The translations under genes and the position numbers were made by a program. The notes beneath the pieces are model-generated. The model was not told the origin of the DNA, made no database searches, and was given only the letters and a program-made list of their open reading frames with translations. A stretch of 64,000 nucleotides of DNA from CG2-30-51-40 sp041753575 (GTDB lineage Bacteria > Desulfobacterota > DSM-4660 > Desulfatiglandales > Desulfatiglandaceae), in contig JBGSUA010000063.1 in the NCBI GenBank assembly GCA_041753575.1, forward strand, positions 3,160-67,159. Direction: 5' to 3'. Below, one piece after another: positions 53,712-63,212 of this stretch (position 1 is the stretch's first letter; each line of letters opens with the position of its first letter).

Positions 53712-56129
53712 ATGGGAAAGAAAGGCAATCCATTTCTTATGATGCTCTGGTGTTTTATTTTTCTAATTTCTCCGGCCCTCGCGTCTCCCGTTCCAGACAC
53801 GGGGCAGACAAAGTGCTATGATGACAACGGTGAAATTGTCTGTCCAAGTCCCTGGCAGGCCTTGCATGGGCAGGACGGGAATTATATTATCAATCCGCCC
53901 TCCTACACAAAGCTGGATGCAAACGGAAACGCCGTTTTAGATTCAGCCGCATCCTGGGCCATGGTCAGGGACAACGTGACCGGACTCATCTGGGAGGTCA
54001 AGACCAACAAGAACGGTATCCAGAACTACAACGATTCGCATGACGCTGACAACACATACACATGGTACGACCCAGATCCTGCAACCAACGTGGGCAATGC
54101 AGGGACCGACGGAAATGGCACGGATACCAAGGATTTCACTGATGCTTTGAACAGCGCGAAATTCGGGGGCCATGAGGATTGGCGGCTTCCCACTATAAAG
54201 GAGCTTGATTACATTGCTGAGTTGGGCCGCTATGACCCAAGCATCAACGTGACCTTTTTCCCCAAGACATTGGCATCCTTTTACCACTCGGCTACCCCCA
54301 ACGCCTGGCCTTCGGACAGCGCCTGGGGAATCGATTTCAAATACGGATACGGCGACTACGTTCAGAAGTCGAGTTACCATTATGTCAGGGCGGTGCGGGG
54401 AGGAAAGAGCGTAAACAGTTTCAGTAACAATGGAGACGGGACGGTCACTGACACCTCCGCGGGGCTTATGTGGCAGCAGGGTACCGCCAGGGATGCGCAA
54501 GACAACCTGGACCTAATGACCTGGGGAGAGGCCCTGACCTATTGTGAAGGGCTCAGTCTTGCGGGCCACGCCGACTGGCGTTTGCCAACACAAAAGGAAC
54601 TCCTATCCGTCGTTGACTATTCGCAATACTGGAGTGCGATAGACAGCGCCTTTTTTCCTGACACTTCGAATGACAATTACTGGTCGTCTACAACCTCCGT
54701 TCCCCACCTTCACTACGCGTTTCGCATGGATTTAGGGACCGGCTATATTACCAATGCCAATTATTCCAACTTCCATTACGTTCGGGCGGTGCGTGGCGGA
54801 CAGGCCGGGGCATATAGCGGTTTGCGCGTAGTCATCGAGCCAGAAGATGCCAGGTCTGCTGGAGCAAAGTGGAGGCGCGTGGGCTCTCAAATCTGGCGCG
54901 ATTCTGGCTTTGCGGAAGGCATTATTCCGGCGGGCGGACAGAGTGTTGAATTCAAGCCGGTCGAAGGGTATCTGAAACCTGGGAACTCAGTGGTTCTAAT
55001 AAACGCTGGCCAGGAGGCAACTTTGACCGGCACTTACATGCAGCAGCAGCTCATCTACGTTAACCAAAACGATGCAGACTGCGCTGGACAGACTCCATGC
55101 TATACCTCCATCCAACCGGCAATTGGAGCTGCTGAGCAGGTAAAGCTCATCTATGTCACGAATGGCACTTACAACGAGGATCTGGAACTTGCCCAGAATC
55201 ACATTGTAACAATCGCCGGAGGATACAACAACGATTTTACCGCGATGGGGGAACCAACCAGCGTTAGGAAGATCACCGCCAGAGGCGGGACCCTCACGTT
55301 GGAAAACATGGAAATACAGCAAAGCTCATTTGGTGCGGCAGCACAGGGTATTGTGGATGCTGGTGTTTTCACTACTGTAAAGCTTGAATTCCCAGGTACC
55401 CAGCACTCGATGAGACCGACACTGGAAACCCTCAAGGGGAGAGTAATTGCCGGGACGGTTGAGGATTACCTCCTCAGGTCACGAAGTGGCCTCAAAGATA
55501 ACGCTTATGAGTTGAGCGAACCGGAATCCGAGTTCCTCAAAGGGTTAATAAGAAATCTCTACCTGGAGAGCCTTGGGAGAGAACCCCAGCCATGGGCACT
55601 GGACCTGTGGGGACTATATATTTCCTATTTGACTGAAACCCTTCATATCTACATGGACCAGGCCCTTTGGGATGTGGCATCGGTCATCTTCGGTTCAGAG
55701 GAATATGCCTCAAAGGGGAAAGGAATTGAAGCGCTTGTTGGGGATGCCTTCAGGGGGCTTCTGTGGAGAAACGGGACACCCGCGGAAAAGGACCATGTTC
55801 TTGAAAGAGATCTCACAACGGCTCAGATGCTTTATGAGATTGCCAGTTTATGGGAATACACATCAATGATCGAGGGAGCCTTTTCAAGGATCGGAGATGA
55901 GCCCGGTAATGGCTCCATTGCAGGTATCTACATAGTGCTGCTTGATCGGCTTCCAGATGTTGACGAGCTACAGAGACCTCGTTGGAACGATCCTGAGAGA
56001 GAGGCAGAACTCGGGTTCTATCTTGGCCTGGTAGAGGAATTGGCCTGCTCCGAGGAGTTCAACGCGCTTGCAAATGGACCTGAAAAGACTTCCTCTAGGA
56101 TCGGAAGGGCTAAGGATCTAGCTCGATGA
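53712..56129 (+). CDS. Exported multidomain protein: two DUF1566, PEGA-like, beta-helix and DUF4214-like domains
   Basis: An 805-residue exported protein (signal peptide ending PALAS, RBS aaggagg). Two DUF1566 (Lcl-type) lectin-like domains are seen, each with GLxWEV/GLMWQQ, GHxDWRLPTxKEL and YHYVRAVRGG-type ends (about 75-235 and 240-365). A PEGA-like segment (VVIEPEDARSAGAKWRRVG) follows. A beta-helix module (YVNQNDADCAGQTPCYTSIQ, GTYNEDLELAQNHIV) is nearly the same as one in the preceding gene. The last third (LYLESLGREPQPWALDLW, DRLPDVDELQRP) resembles DUF4214 repeats, common at the ends of surface proteins. All parts point to a surface adhesion or ligand-binding role; no enzyme motif is seen. 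Confidence 0.75.
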   Translation: MGKKGNPFLMMLWCFIFLISPALASPVPDTGQTKCYDDNGEIVCPSPWQALHGQDGNYIINPPSYTKLDANGNAVLDSAASWAMVRDNVTGLIWEVKTNKNGIQNYNDSHDADNTYTWYDPDPATNVGNAGTDGNGTDTKDFTDALNSAKFGGHEDWRLPTIKELDYIAELGRYDPSINVTFFPKTLASFYHSATPNAWPSDSAWGIDFKYGYGDYVQKSSYHYVRAVRGGKSVNSFSNNGDGTVTDTSAGLMWQQGTARDAQDNLDLMTWGEALTYCEGLSLAGHADWRLPTQKELLSVVDYSQYWSAIDSAFFPDTSNDNYWSSTTSVPHLHYAFRMDLGTGYITNANYSNFHYVRAVRGGQAGAYSGLRVVIEPEDARSAGAKWRRVGSQIWRDSGFAEGIIPAGGQSVEFKPVEGYLKPGNSVVLINAGQEATLTGTYMQQQLIYVNQNDADCAGQTPCYTSIQPAIGAAEQVKLIYVTNGTYNEDLELAQNHIVTIAGGYNNDFTAMGEPTSVRKITARGGTLTLENMEIQQSSFGAAAQGIVDAGVFTTVKLEFPGTQHSMRPTLETLKGRVIAGTVEDYLLRSRSGLKDNAYELSEPESEFLKGLIRNLYLESLGREPQPWALDLWGLYISYLTETLHIYMDQALWDVASVIFGSEEYASKGKGIEALVGDAFRGLLWRNGTPAEKDHVLERDLTTAQMLYEIASLWEYTSMIEGAFSRIGDEPGNGSIAGIYIVLLDRLPDVDELQRPRWNDPEREAELGFYLGLVEELACSEEFNALANGPEKTSSRIGRAKDLAR

Positions 56130-56338
56130 AGGGCTAACCTGTTAAGTATGCGATATAAAAAGGCCGCCTATAAAGAAAATATTGCGCTCCATCTCAGACT
56201 TTTGAAATTACCTCTGTGTATCGAGATTTTGATCCATTTCTAGCTCTCTAAGCCGGTTACTTTAGTGCTGGCCGGGCTGGTTGACTGGCAACTTGAACGC
56301 AAGGTATTGAGCAATACGCATATTTTTTTGGTTTCGCG

Positions 56339-59300
56339 CTATCGCGCGGCATCCAGGTTCAGCGCCGCGGTGGGCAAATCATTCTTGTCCAGCGCGGCCG
56401 GTGAAATCACTTCGACGCGTATGGCGGGAATACCGCCCGGGCCGCTCAGTTCAGCCGCTATCGCGCGGGCCCTCGCGTCAGCCAGTCCGGACAGTTCGGG
56501 TTCTCCGATTGCCTCCGCATCCGCCAAACGGGCGAAAAGAATTTTCGCCAGCCGGCCAGGGTCTATGGTTCCATCCTCGGAGGAAGCTGCCCCGGGCTTG
56601 GCGGCGGATTCTTTCTTGGCTTTGTCTTCTAAGGCCTTCATCTCCGCCTGGAGGGTCTTCAGCGTCTCGGCGCCGAAGCTCTCTGAGAACATGGCCTCCA
56701 GGACTTTGCCGCTTCCCGGGCTGCTGAAGTCAACGGGTCCTGGGTCTTCTTGCGGCTTGAGTTTCAGCCCTTGGCGCACGGCCAAAGCCAGGCGCAGACT
56801 GGCGTTGCGCAGCTCCGCCCGGTCGGTTTCCGGATTGTAGCGGCCCTGAACGGTGAGCTTCAGTTGTGGCCGCTTCAGCAGGGCGCCGGCAAGCTTGTTC
56901 AGTTTTTCCTTTTCCGGCGGTGGAACATCGGAGCGGCCGGGCTCGAAGGCGACGTTCTTGAAGGATTCTTCGCTACCGCCGGGAAGCAGTGCCCCGAGGG
57001 CACGGAAAGGGCTGGTAACGATTTTGGTCAGGAGGTTGACGATAGCCTTGCCGATCAAGGCGCCATAGCTGAACTCGGGGGAATCCAGGTTGCCGCTGAC
57101 TGGAAGTCCGAGATTTATCACCCCCTTGGTGTCCTCCAGCAGGGCGACGGCGAAGTCCAGCGGCAAGTCCACAGCTTCTGGGCTCGCCATCTTTTCCCCC
57201 AGCTTCAGGCTCTCCACTACAATCTGGTTGTCCCCCGCGAGACGGCTCCGGTCTATTTTGTATTTTAGGTCAACCGTCAGCTTGCCTGAGTTGATCTTGC
57301 GCCCGGCGAATTTGCCCGAATAAGGTGTAAGATTGGACATCTCGACATTGCGGAATATTACGCTGATGTCGGTAAATGCCTTTGGATCTGATGTGTTCAA
57401 CTCTCCTTCGATGCGGGCTGTGCCGTACTCGTCAACCCGACCGTCCAGCATGACCTGAGTGCGAGCGTCCCGGGTGGAGGAAATTCCGGCCAAATTGCCT
57501 TTGAGTTCGTGGATCTTGGTGCCGAAAGGGATGATCAGGCTCAGGTCCGCGAAGTCAACGCGTCCATCGCTGACGAGTACACGGCGCACGCGGTAGGGAA
57601 AGGGATCCGCTGCGCCGGCCGCCGGAGGGGATTTTTTTGGCTCGGGATCAGGCTTGACAACATTGGCTAGATTGAGCGAGTGGTCTTTCTCGATAATGAA
57701 CTTGCCGGCGAGTCCCACAACCCGCAGGTCTCCGATCTCAAGCCCGTTGGGCGCGAGCTGCAGCCTCAATTGATCGGTCTGTACCGTTTTCCAGCCGACC
57801 AAGGTCTCTTTGGCGCTGGGTTCGACGACACGCAGGTTGTCGAGCTTGAAACCTCCCTGATAAAGCGTCTCGGCCCCCGATGCCTTCAGGCCGTGGCGCA
57901 GGCTCCCGCGGGTGGAGAAGGCGCCCGAGGTTAGGATCACTGCGGCCGACTGGCCGACATAGGGCTGAAACTCTTTGAGCGCCAGTTCCTCCAATTGGAC
58001 CTCGGCGTCCACCGACGGCAGGGAGGGGTCAACGGTTCCAGCAACCCTGATCTGGCCTCCCTCGCGGATTTTCAGGCCTGCCTCGAACTTCATGGGGGAC
58101 TTGCCGTCCACGTTGGTAAGAGCAACCCCAATGTCTTCGAGGTTGAGGATCGGTTCAACGGGCTTAACGGATAGATCCGAAAAGGCGGCTCCTAAACCGG
58201 ACACGGCAACGGTTTTGATCAGAAACCTGAAGGGATGTCCCTCAACCGCCGCCTCCCTGGCCTCCAGGGCGATCGCCCCTTTTTCGGGAGGGGCGGCAAG
58301 GAGAACCAGGTTGATTTTCCCGTCGGCCTCTCTTTTAAGATCAATCTCGCCTCCATCAATGGAGACGCTATCTAGCGTCAGGGTGTTAAGGGCCAAATCG
58401 TAAGCACCGCCAGCGAGGGCCACCTTGCCGATCCGGACCGCCGGCTTTGTCGTATCGGTCAATCCCGCCCGCAGCCCGGAAAGCGTGACGCCGATATCAT
58501 TCACCGATGCCCGGGTTAGATTTCCCCCGGCCTCCACGGTGGCCTTCAGGCTCAACGCGATTGCTTCGATACCGGCGTTGAGCCCAGGGTCCCGGCTCAA
58601 ATCCCGATAGTCCAGAGCAACCTTTTCTACGTCGAGGGATTCCAGTCTGACCTTCCAGGGCTCAGAGACAGGGCCTTCGGGCACAGATGGCGCAGGAGCC
58701 GCGGGGGATGTCGAGCTGGGGGCCTTGACTACGCGCTGCAGGTTGAGCCCGCCTTTTTCGTCAACCGCAAGGCGCGCACGGCCGCCGGCAACGAGCACTT
58801 TCCCGATGGCGGCCTGCCGCTCGCCCAGATCAAAGTCCACTTCGCTGATCCTAACGTCGGGCAGTTCAAGGAAAGCCTCTTCGTCACCGGCCAGCCTCAA
58901 CATCACGCCTGTAAGCTTAACTGCGAGGTTGGTGAGAGACACCTTCGGCTCAGCTTTGCCCAAATCCACGGAGTAGTCGCCGGTCATATTCAAGGTTCCA
59001 AGCGGCGGCTCGAGGTTGAGCCCATCACGAACAAACTTCCAGAGTGTGGCTGTGCGTATATTCTCGATCTTCAGGGTCCCCTGCGTAACCACCGGGTTCA
59101 GACTGACATTGCCGGTCCACCGAACGGTCTCCCCGTCGCTGCTGGTGGCAGTAATGGTTTGAACCCCTTTCTGGTTCGGCAGTGTCGTCAAATTCTCGAT
59201 CTTCAGGTCTAGTGGAGTGAGGGTGAGGGATGCGGCTTCAGACTGCCTCCTGTCGGTGAAGAAAACTTGGCCCTGGCCGATCGAGATCTGTTCAATGATC

Positions 59301-59728
59301 AGTCTTGGCATGGGCTCCTGATTCTCCTGCGGGGGCGATGGGTCGGAGGCAGGCGCAAGCTTGGCGAGGTTCAGGTCTCCGTTGGAGGAGATAACAGCCT
59401 TAACCAGCGGGGTGTCTATACTGACCTCCTTAAAGGTCCATGCCCAGTTGAACAGGCTTTTCAACTCGAAATCAATGAACAATCGCTTTAAGGCCGCGAT
59501 CGCCTGACCGTCAGGCTCGTCCAGGCGGAAGTCATTCGCCTCAAAAGTAAAGATGTAAGGGTTGAAGCGCACCACACCTATCGAAGCCTGCTTATTGAAG
59601 TCTTCCCGCACAATCTTGGGCACATAGTGTTTCACCAGGAAAGGAACTAGGAAAAAACCGACCAGCGTATAAATGACAACGGCCGAAACACCAATGATGA
59701 AAGTCTTGCTTAGAAGAATGCGTTTCAT
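56339..59728 (-). CDS. DUF748 (AsmA-like) envelope protein
   Basis: A 1129-residue protein of the DUF748 family. One N-terminal membrane helix (FIIGVSAVVIYTLVGFFLV) anchors it; the rest is periplasmic and made of long beta-rich AsmA-like repeats (VRFNPYIFTFEANDFRL, DGRVDFADLSLIIPFGTK). The C-terminal part (FEPGRSDVPPPEKEKLNKLA) has an OmpA-like flavour, as is usual in this family. Such proteins are thought to form bridge-like grooves that move phospholipid between membranes, but for DUF748 this is inference from relatives. RBS aggggaaacc precedes the ATG. GC content is higher than that of its neighbours. Apparently monocistronic and opposite to the genes on both sides. Confidence 0.88.
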   Translation of the reverse strand: MKRILLSKTFIIGVSAVVIYTLVGFFLVPFLVKHYVPKIVREDFNKQASIGVVRFNPYIFTFEANDFRLDEPDGQAIAALKRLFIDFELKSLFNWAWTFKEVSIDTPLVKAVISSNGDLNLAKLAPASDPSPPQENQEPMPRLIIEQISIGQGQVFFTDRRQSEAASLTLTPLDLKIENLTTLPNQKGVQTITATSSDGETVRWTGNVSLNPVVTQGTLKIENIRTATLWKFVRDGLNLEPPLGTLNMTGDYSVDLGKAEPKVSLTNLAVKLTGVMLRLAGDEEAFLELPDVRISEVDFDLGERQAAIGKVLVAGGRARLAVDEKGGLNLQRVVKAPSSTSPAAPAPSVPEGPVSEPWKVRLESLDVEKVALDYRDLSRDPGLNAGIEAIALSLKATVEAGGNLTRASVNDIGVTLSGLRAGLTDTTKPAVRIGKVALAGGAYDLALNTLTLDSVSIDGGEIDLKREADGKINLVLLAAPPEKGAIALEAREAAVEGHPFRFLIKTVAVSGLGAAFSDLSVKPVEPILNLEDIGVALTNVDGKSPMKFEAGLKIREGGQIRVAGTVDPSLPSVDAEVQLEELALKEFQPYVGQSAAVILTSGAFSTRGSLRHGLKASGAETLYQGGFKLDNLRVVEPSAKETLVGWKTVQTDQLRLQLAPNGLEIGDLRVVGLAGKFIIEKDHSLNLANVVKPDPEPKKSPPAAGAADPFPYRVRRVLVSDGRVDFADLSLIIPFGTKIHELKGNLAGISSTRDARTQVMLDGRVDEYGTARIEGELNTSDPKAFTDISVIFRNVEMSNLTPYSGKFAGRKINSGKLTVDLKYKIDRSRLAGDNQIVVESLKLGEKMASPEAVDLPLDFAVALLEDTKGVINLGLPVSGNLDSPEFSYGALIGKAIVNLLTKIVTSPFRALGALLPGGSEESFKNVAFEPGRSDVPPPEKEKLNKLAGALLKRPQLKLTVQGRYNPETDRAELRNASLRLALAVRQGLKLKPQEDPGPVDFSSPGSGKVLEAMFSESFGAETLKTLQAEMKALEDKAKKESAAKPGAASSEDGTIDPGRLAKILFARLADAEAIGEPELSGLADARARAIAAELSGPGGIPAIRVEVISPAALDKNDLPTAALNLDAAR

Positions 59729-61178
59729 GATGGTTTCCCCTGGAAGATGATTGTTTATTGGGTTCAGCGTGCTTGGAAGAACTGAATCGGCTTATAATAA
59801 GAAGTCCCTTTTTTATAGTCAAATTATAGGCGATTTAGCCTTGTGTGTCAAGATTGAAGTCGAGATTAATATGGACCTTAAATGGGTCAAAGCCATGGTA
59901 GGGAACCAGTGCTGCACCAAGGGCCACTGAGCCATACCATGGGAAAACCTTGAATGCGACGGCTGTGGAGAGCCTTTGCCTTGTCCATAAGGCTATTGAT
60001 TGTATATAGGAAGTAATGAAAGTAGTCTCCCCCGATCGTGGTTTCCCAAGACAGTAAGAGGGGGTGCATAACGACCGGGGAGGGAAATAAATACACAGCT
60101 ATTCTATTTGAGCCGGAGAGAATGGATGTGATGCTATAAGGCAGTATCGTAATGACTCTCTGTGGCACAATAGGGAGTCAAGGCAGCAGGTTTTAAGCCC
60201 AAATATCCTCCAAGCCGTACAGAGCATGGGTCGTTAGAGATACAGCATTTCGGGCAGAGGAAGTTCAGCTCCTCCTTGCAGGTCAGGTAGGTATTGCTTG
60301 GTGGGGTTGATTCCATAATTATCAAATCTGCCCCTCGTCGAGACTTCTATCCCTACTCTTGCAGAGAACTGATACACTTTACCATCCCAAGAGTCTACAA
60401 AAACACAGGACTCCACTGTGCTTTAAAGCTTTTTCATAGCCTGATCCACAAGGACATGGGAACGCTATTCCACTTTTGGGGCTTTCCATTTGACATCTCT
60501 GACTGGTTTTCCTATCGTCCTTCATCTGAGAGAGTCATTGATTTGTTCGTTTCAGTCGCCTTCAACGCCCTCTTGAAGGACTGGGGGAAGCATAACGGCG
60601 ATGACATCGGTGCATGTCGCATCACTTGGTAAGGGAATTAGCCATAGCGGGCAATCTTCCATGCCAGCCCCATTCCTCTGCGACAGCCTGTCAGAGCACT
60701 TCTTACCAATGGTTCAAGGAAGGAACTATCACTTCACTGCGATCACTTAAATGCCATCGCTGGCCAGTCCTCATTGGCTTTTGGGGTAATTTTCAGCTAA
60801 ATTACGGATCATTCGGGGAACCCCATGAGGCTTCTCACAAATATCGGGCAAAAAGTCATGATAATAAATGGTTGGCTTAATAGAAAATTCAGGAAGGCAC
60901 AAAATGTGTACAGTAGAGGTATTACACAAAATAGAGCAATAAGCACTATAGTCTTCAAAGGGCAAAGCTCACGTCATGGGAATGTATGTGCTGCGTGCTG
61001 GGGGTACCGAAAGAACTGCAGTGGGTCCCGTATCGGCCAATGCACCGAGGCACTTGATAAGAGCTTCTGACCAATTCTGAAGCTATGAAAAATCAGCGCA
61101 TAGTGAGCGGCCTCAACGGTCATGCACGGTAAATATGTCCTTTGTGAGCCTTACTTTATTTTTCTTAAAAGGGGATTT
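59729..61178. other. Long stretch without a recognisable gene (about 1.4 kb)
   Basis: Several ORFs of 60-112 codons occur on both strands, none with an RBS and a family I can name. One minus-strand ORF near 60134-60325 carries a small cysteine-rich run (CKEELNFLCPKCCIS), possibly a zinc-ribbon remnant. No tRNA, repeat array or clear terminator was found. With the broken genes further right this is probably decayed sequence, but a non-coding RNA cannot be excluded. Confidence 0.35.
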
Positions 61179-61583
61179 ATGAACAAGTTCCAGGATCATA
61201 TCAACTCCGCAAAAAGAAGCGGAGATATCAGCTTTTCAATAGAGACAAGAAGCTCAGACTGCGTAATCAGCCGTATGCCAATCTCCCCTGGCATGCTCAA
61301 TCCTTTTGGCACTGTTCAAGCCGGTGCGATTATATGGCTGGCTGATGTTACCGCGACGGTTCTCGCTATTGAAGGTCAGCCCATCGAGGAAAACGGCAAA
61401 GGTTTCCCTTTGGCTATTGATATCCATACTAACCTGGTTGGCAACCAGAGAGATGGAGATATTATGGCCGAGGCCAAATTTGTGAGTAAAGGGAAGACTG
61501 TTCTTGTCATCAGGACTAGTGTTACCGGCAATAATGGCAAGCTTTTGGCCGAAGTCACAACAACACACATTAGAGCGAAGTGA
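61179..61583 (+). CDS. Hotdog-fold thioesterase, PaaI-like
   Basis: A 134-residue acyl-CoA thioesterase-like protein. The start at 61179 (MNKFQDHINSAKRSGD) has aaaagggg 6 bases upstream; a 19-residue longer ORF is less likely. The hotdog helix region NPFGTVQAGAIIWLADVTAT corresponds to the HGG...ADTA motif of the PaaI group, with Gln-Ala in place of His-Gly, and DIHTNLVGNQRDGDIMAEA forms the following strands. It probably hydrolyses an acyl-CoA as a tetramer; the substrate is unknown. It stands alone between unassigned sequence and a DUF6868 gene. Confidence 0.8.
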   Translation: MNKFQDHINSAKRSGDISFSIETRSSDCVISRMPISPGMLNPFGTVQAGAIIWLADVTATVLAIEGQPIEENGKGFPLAIDIHTNLVGNQRDGDIMAEAKFVSKGKTVLVIRTSVTGNNGKLLAEVTTTHIRAK

Positions 61584-61711
61584 CGCCGGAGACCCTTCTG
61601 AATAAAACGGATAGCCGGGGGGTTTTCTTCCTACCCTCATAACCACCGGGGATATTGAGAGGCAGTGGCAGTTCACTGAGACCAACGGGTAGCTTCTTGG
61701 GAGGCGTGCAG

Positions 61712-61954
61712 ATGAGCATAGAGTCAGTAAGTGAAGTCCTTTTGTGGTGTACCCTGATTAATTATGCGTTGCTGCTTTGGTGGTTTCTGGTCTTCAGGTT
61801 TGCCCATGAATGGATCTATCGGCTCCACGGGCGATGGTTTAGTTTGACACTTGAGCAATTTGACGCCATCCATTATGGGGGAATGGCGATATACAAAGTC
61901 GGCATCTTTCTCTTCAACCTGGTTCCCTATGTCGCCTTGCATATCGTTCGGTAA
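61712..61954 (+). CDS. DUF6868-family small membrane protein
   Basis: An 80-residue membrane protein. The start at 61712 (MSIESVSEVLLWCTLIN) follows gggaggcg; an earlier start in the same frame is unlikely. There are two hydrophobic helices (LLWCTLINYALLLWWFLVF and the C-terminal YKVGIFLFNLVPYVAL), separated by the conserved HEWIYRLHGRWFSLTLEQFD-type loop that identifies the family. Function is unknown. Confidence 0.78.
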   Translation: MSIESVSEVLLWCTLINYALLLWWFLVFRFAHEWIYRLHGRWFSLTLEQFDAIHYGGMAIYKVGIFLFNLVPYVALHIVR

Positions 61955-62022
61955 AGGGCGACTCCAACGGTGTCAGCCATTTTCTTGGTTGACCCGTGGA
62001 TTTCACACCTTTGAGGCCATAC

Positions 62023-62340
62023 ATGGAAGACATCCAAGAAAGGCGTGACGCCCCGAGGATAGACCTTGAATATACCGTTTCCGTTGTCGGAAGGTAGGGA
62101 CAATTCGTGGCATCAAACCTCAGATCCAACGGGTTATTCATCAGATGCATTGACCCATACAGCTTCATGATCCTTTGCGCGATTACTATCAAGATGAAGC
62201 CGCCTCTTGAAAATGAGTCAGTCACAGTGAAGGATGAGATCATGAGGATAACCGATGAGGGCATAGGAGTAAAGTTCATAGACCTGGCGCCGCGTGATGA
62301 CGAGATCATCCGGGGATGGATCAACCTATACTGCATGTAG
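62023..62340 (+). pseudogene. PilZ-domain protein with in-frame TAG
   Basis: From the ATG at 62023 (after gagg) the frame reads MEDIQERRDAPRIDLEYTVS, the typical start of a PilZ c-di-GMP-binding domain with its RRxxxR motif. A TAG at 62095-62097 breaks it. The same frame then continues FVASNLRSNGLFIRCIDP and EGIGVKFIDLAPRDDEI, clearly the rest of the domain, to 62340. The second ligand motif (normally D/NxSxxG) is altered to NLRSNG. Stop codon plus lost motif suggest decay, not recoding. The downstream part alone could start at a GTG (62107). Confidence 0.7.
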
Positions 62341-62378
62341 GCACCCTGGCCAAGAGGCACGGCGACGGAACCCAGAGA

Positions 62379-62746
62379 GTGATAGCTACTGTTTTCAAGA
62401 TCAAAAGGGCTGTTCCTAGGTTCTGGCTGGCCTTGTCCCTTATAAGTGCCCTTTCTGTGACCACAGCGACAGCAGTAGAGGCCCCAGCATGGTCAGGGAA
62501 GGTTGTCGGGGTGAAAGATGGAGACACTACCGTGGTCCTCCACGATGGCCGTGGAGAGACGATACGGCTCTATGGCATAGAGATGCTCCTGACAAGGGAC
62601 AGGAATTCGGAAATAGGGCGAAGCAGACGCTCTCAGAGCTGGTTTTTGGGAAGATCGTTGAGATCAAGCCCATGGATACAGACCGATATAGGAGGACGGT
62701 AGCTGTTGTGACCATAGGCATGAAGACGGCTAACGTCCCATTCTAA
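62379..62746 (+). pseudogene. Staphylococcal-nuclease-like gene, frameshifted
   Basis: The first frame gives a membrane/signal segment (FWLALSLISALSVTTATA) and the start of an SNase domain: WSGKVVGVKDGDTTVVLHDG, then IRLYGI. Homology continues in another frame as APDKGQEFGNRAKQTLSEL and MDTDRYRRTVAVV. At 62580-62583 the sequence has gaga where ga would keep the frame (GIDAPDKG), so a 2-base duplication explains the break. The frame ends soon after VAVVTIG, so the last part of the domain is missing as well. Confidence 0.7.
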
Positions 62747-62818
62747 GCCGATACCACCGTGGGAGTGGAGACATAAGGGAAAGAACTCGCAGTAGGACTT
62801 AACGTAGGCGATAACGAA

Positions 62819-63199
62819 TTGAAAACAGCAAAACCATCGTCCTGGAAAACAATAGAAATGCCCTCTAGTTCCACCACTGTAGCCTTAGACAGGGTTTTTT
62901 CCCAGCAAGATATGACCCGTATCCGTAAGGGCACCAAGCTTGGCCACATTGGGGACCATTGGTTCATCTACTGGAAGGACAATAAGCTTTTCTGCCATCG
63001 CAGTTGGAGAGGCTAATGTATCTACATCGTTAATTTCGTAAAGGATGGTAAGAATTGGAAGATGGTTGAGGCGGTCGTAAACCGGGATAATGAGCAATAT
63101 GGCATGACTGACGACAGCTACGACATAAAGATGATTTCCTGGTTAATTGACTTCTTCCTGCTGGAAATAGAGGGAGAGTATCCTCACATCGGAGAATAG
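62819..63199 (+). pseudogene. Small unknown protein with in-frame TAA
   Basis: A TTG-started frame reads RVFSQQDMTRIRKGTKLGHI then GDHWFIYWKDNKLFCHRSW, then a TAA at 63014-63016, and goes on in the same frame CIYIVNFVKDGKNWKMVEAV ... LIDFFLLEIEGEYPHIGE to a stop at 63197. The total is 126 codons. It resembles a group of small uncharacterised bacterial proteins with the WFIYWKD...HRSW pattern, as far as I can remember; function is unknown. Both halves keep a coherent protein pattern, so the break is recent or an error. Confidence 0.6.
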
Positions 63200-63212
63200 G
63201 TCCTTTTTCAGG

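Noticed and set aside
62095..62097. TAG in the PilZ gene as a recoded sense codon
   Set aside because: Neighbouring genes are broken by a frameshift and by TAA, and the second PilZ motif is altered; decay or sequence error is simpler.
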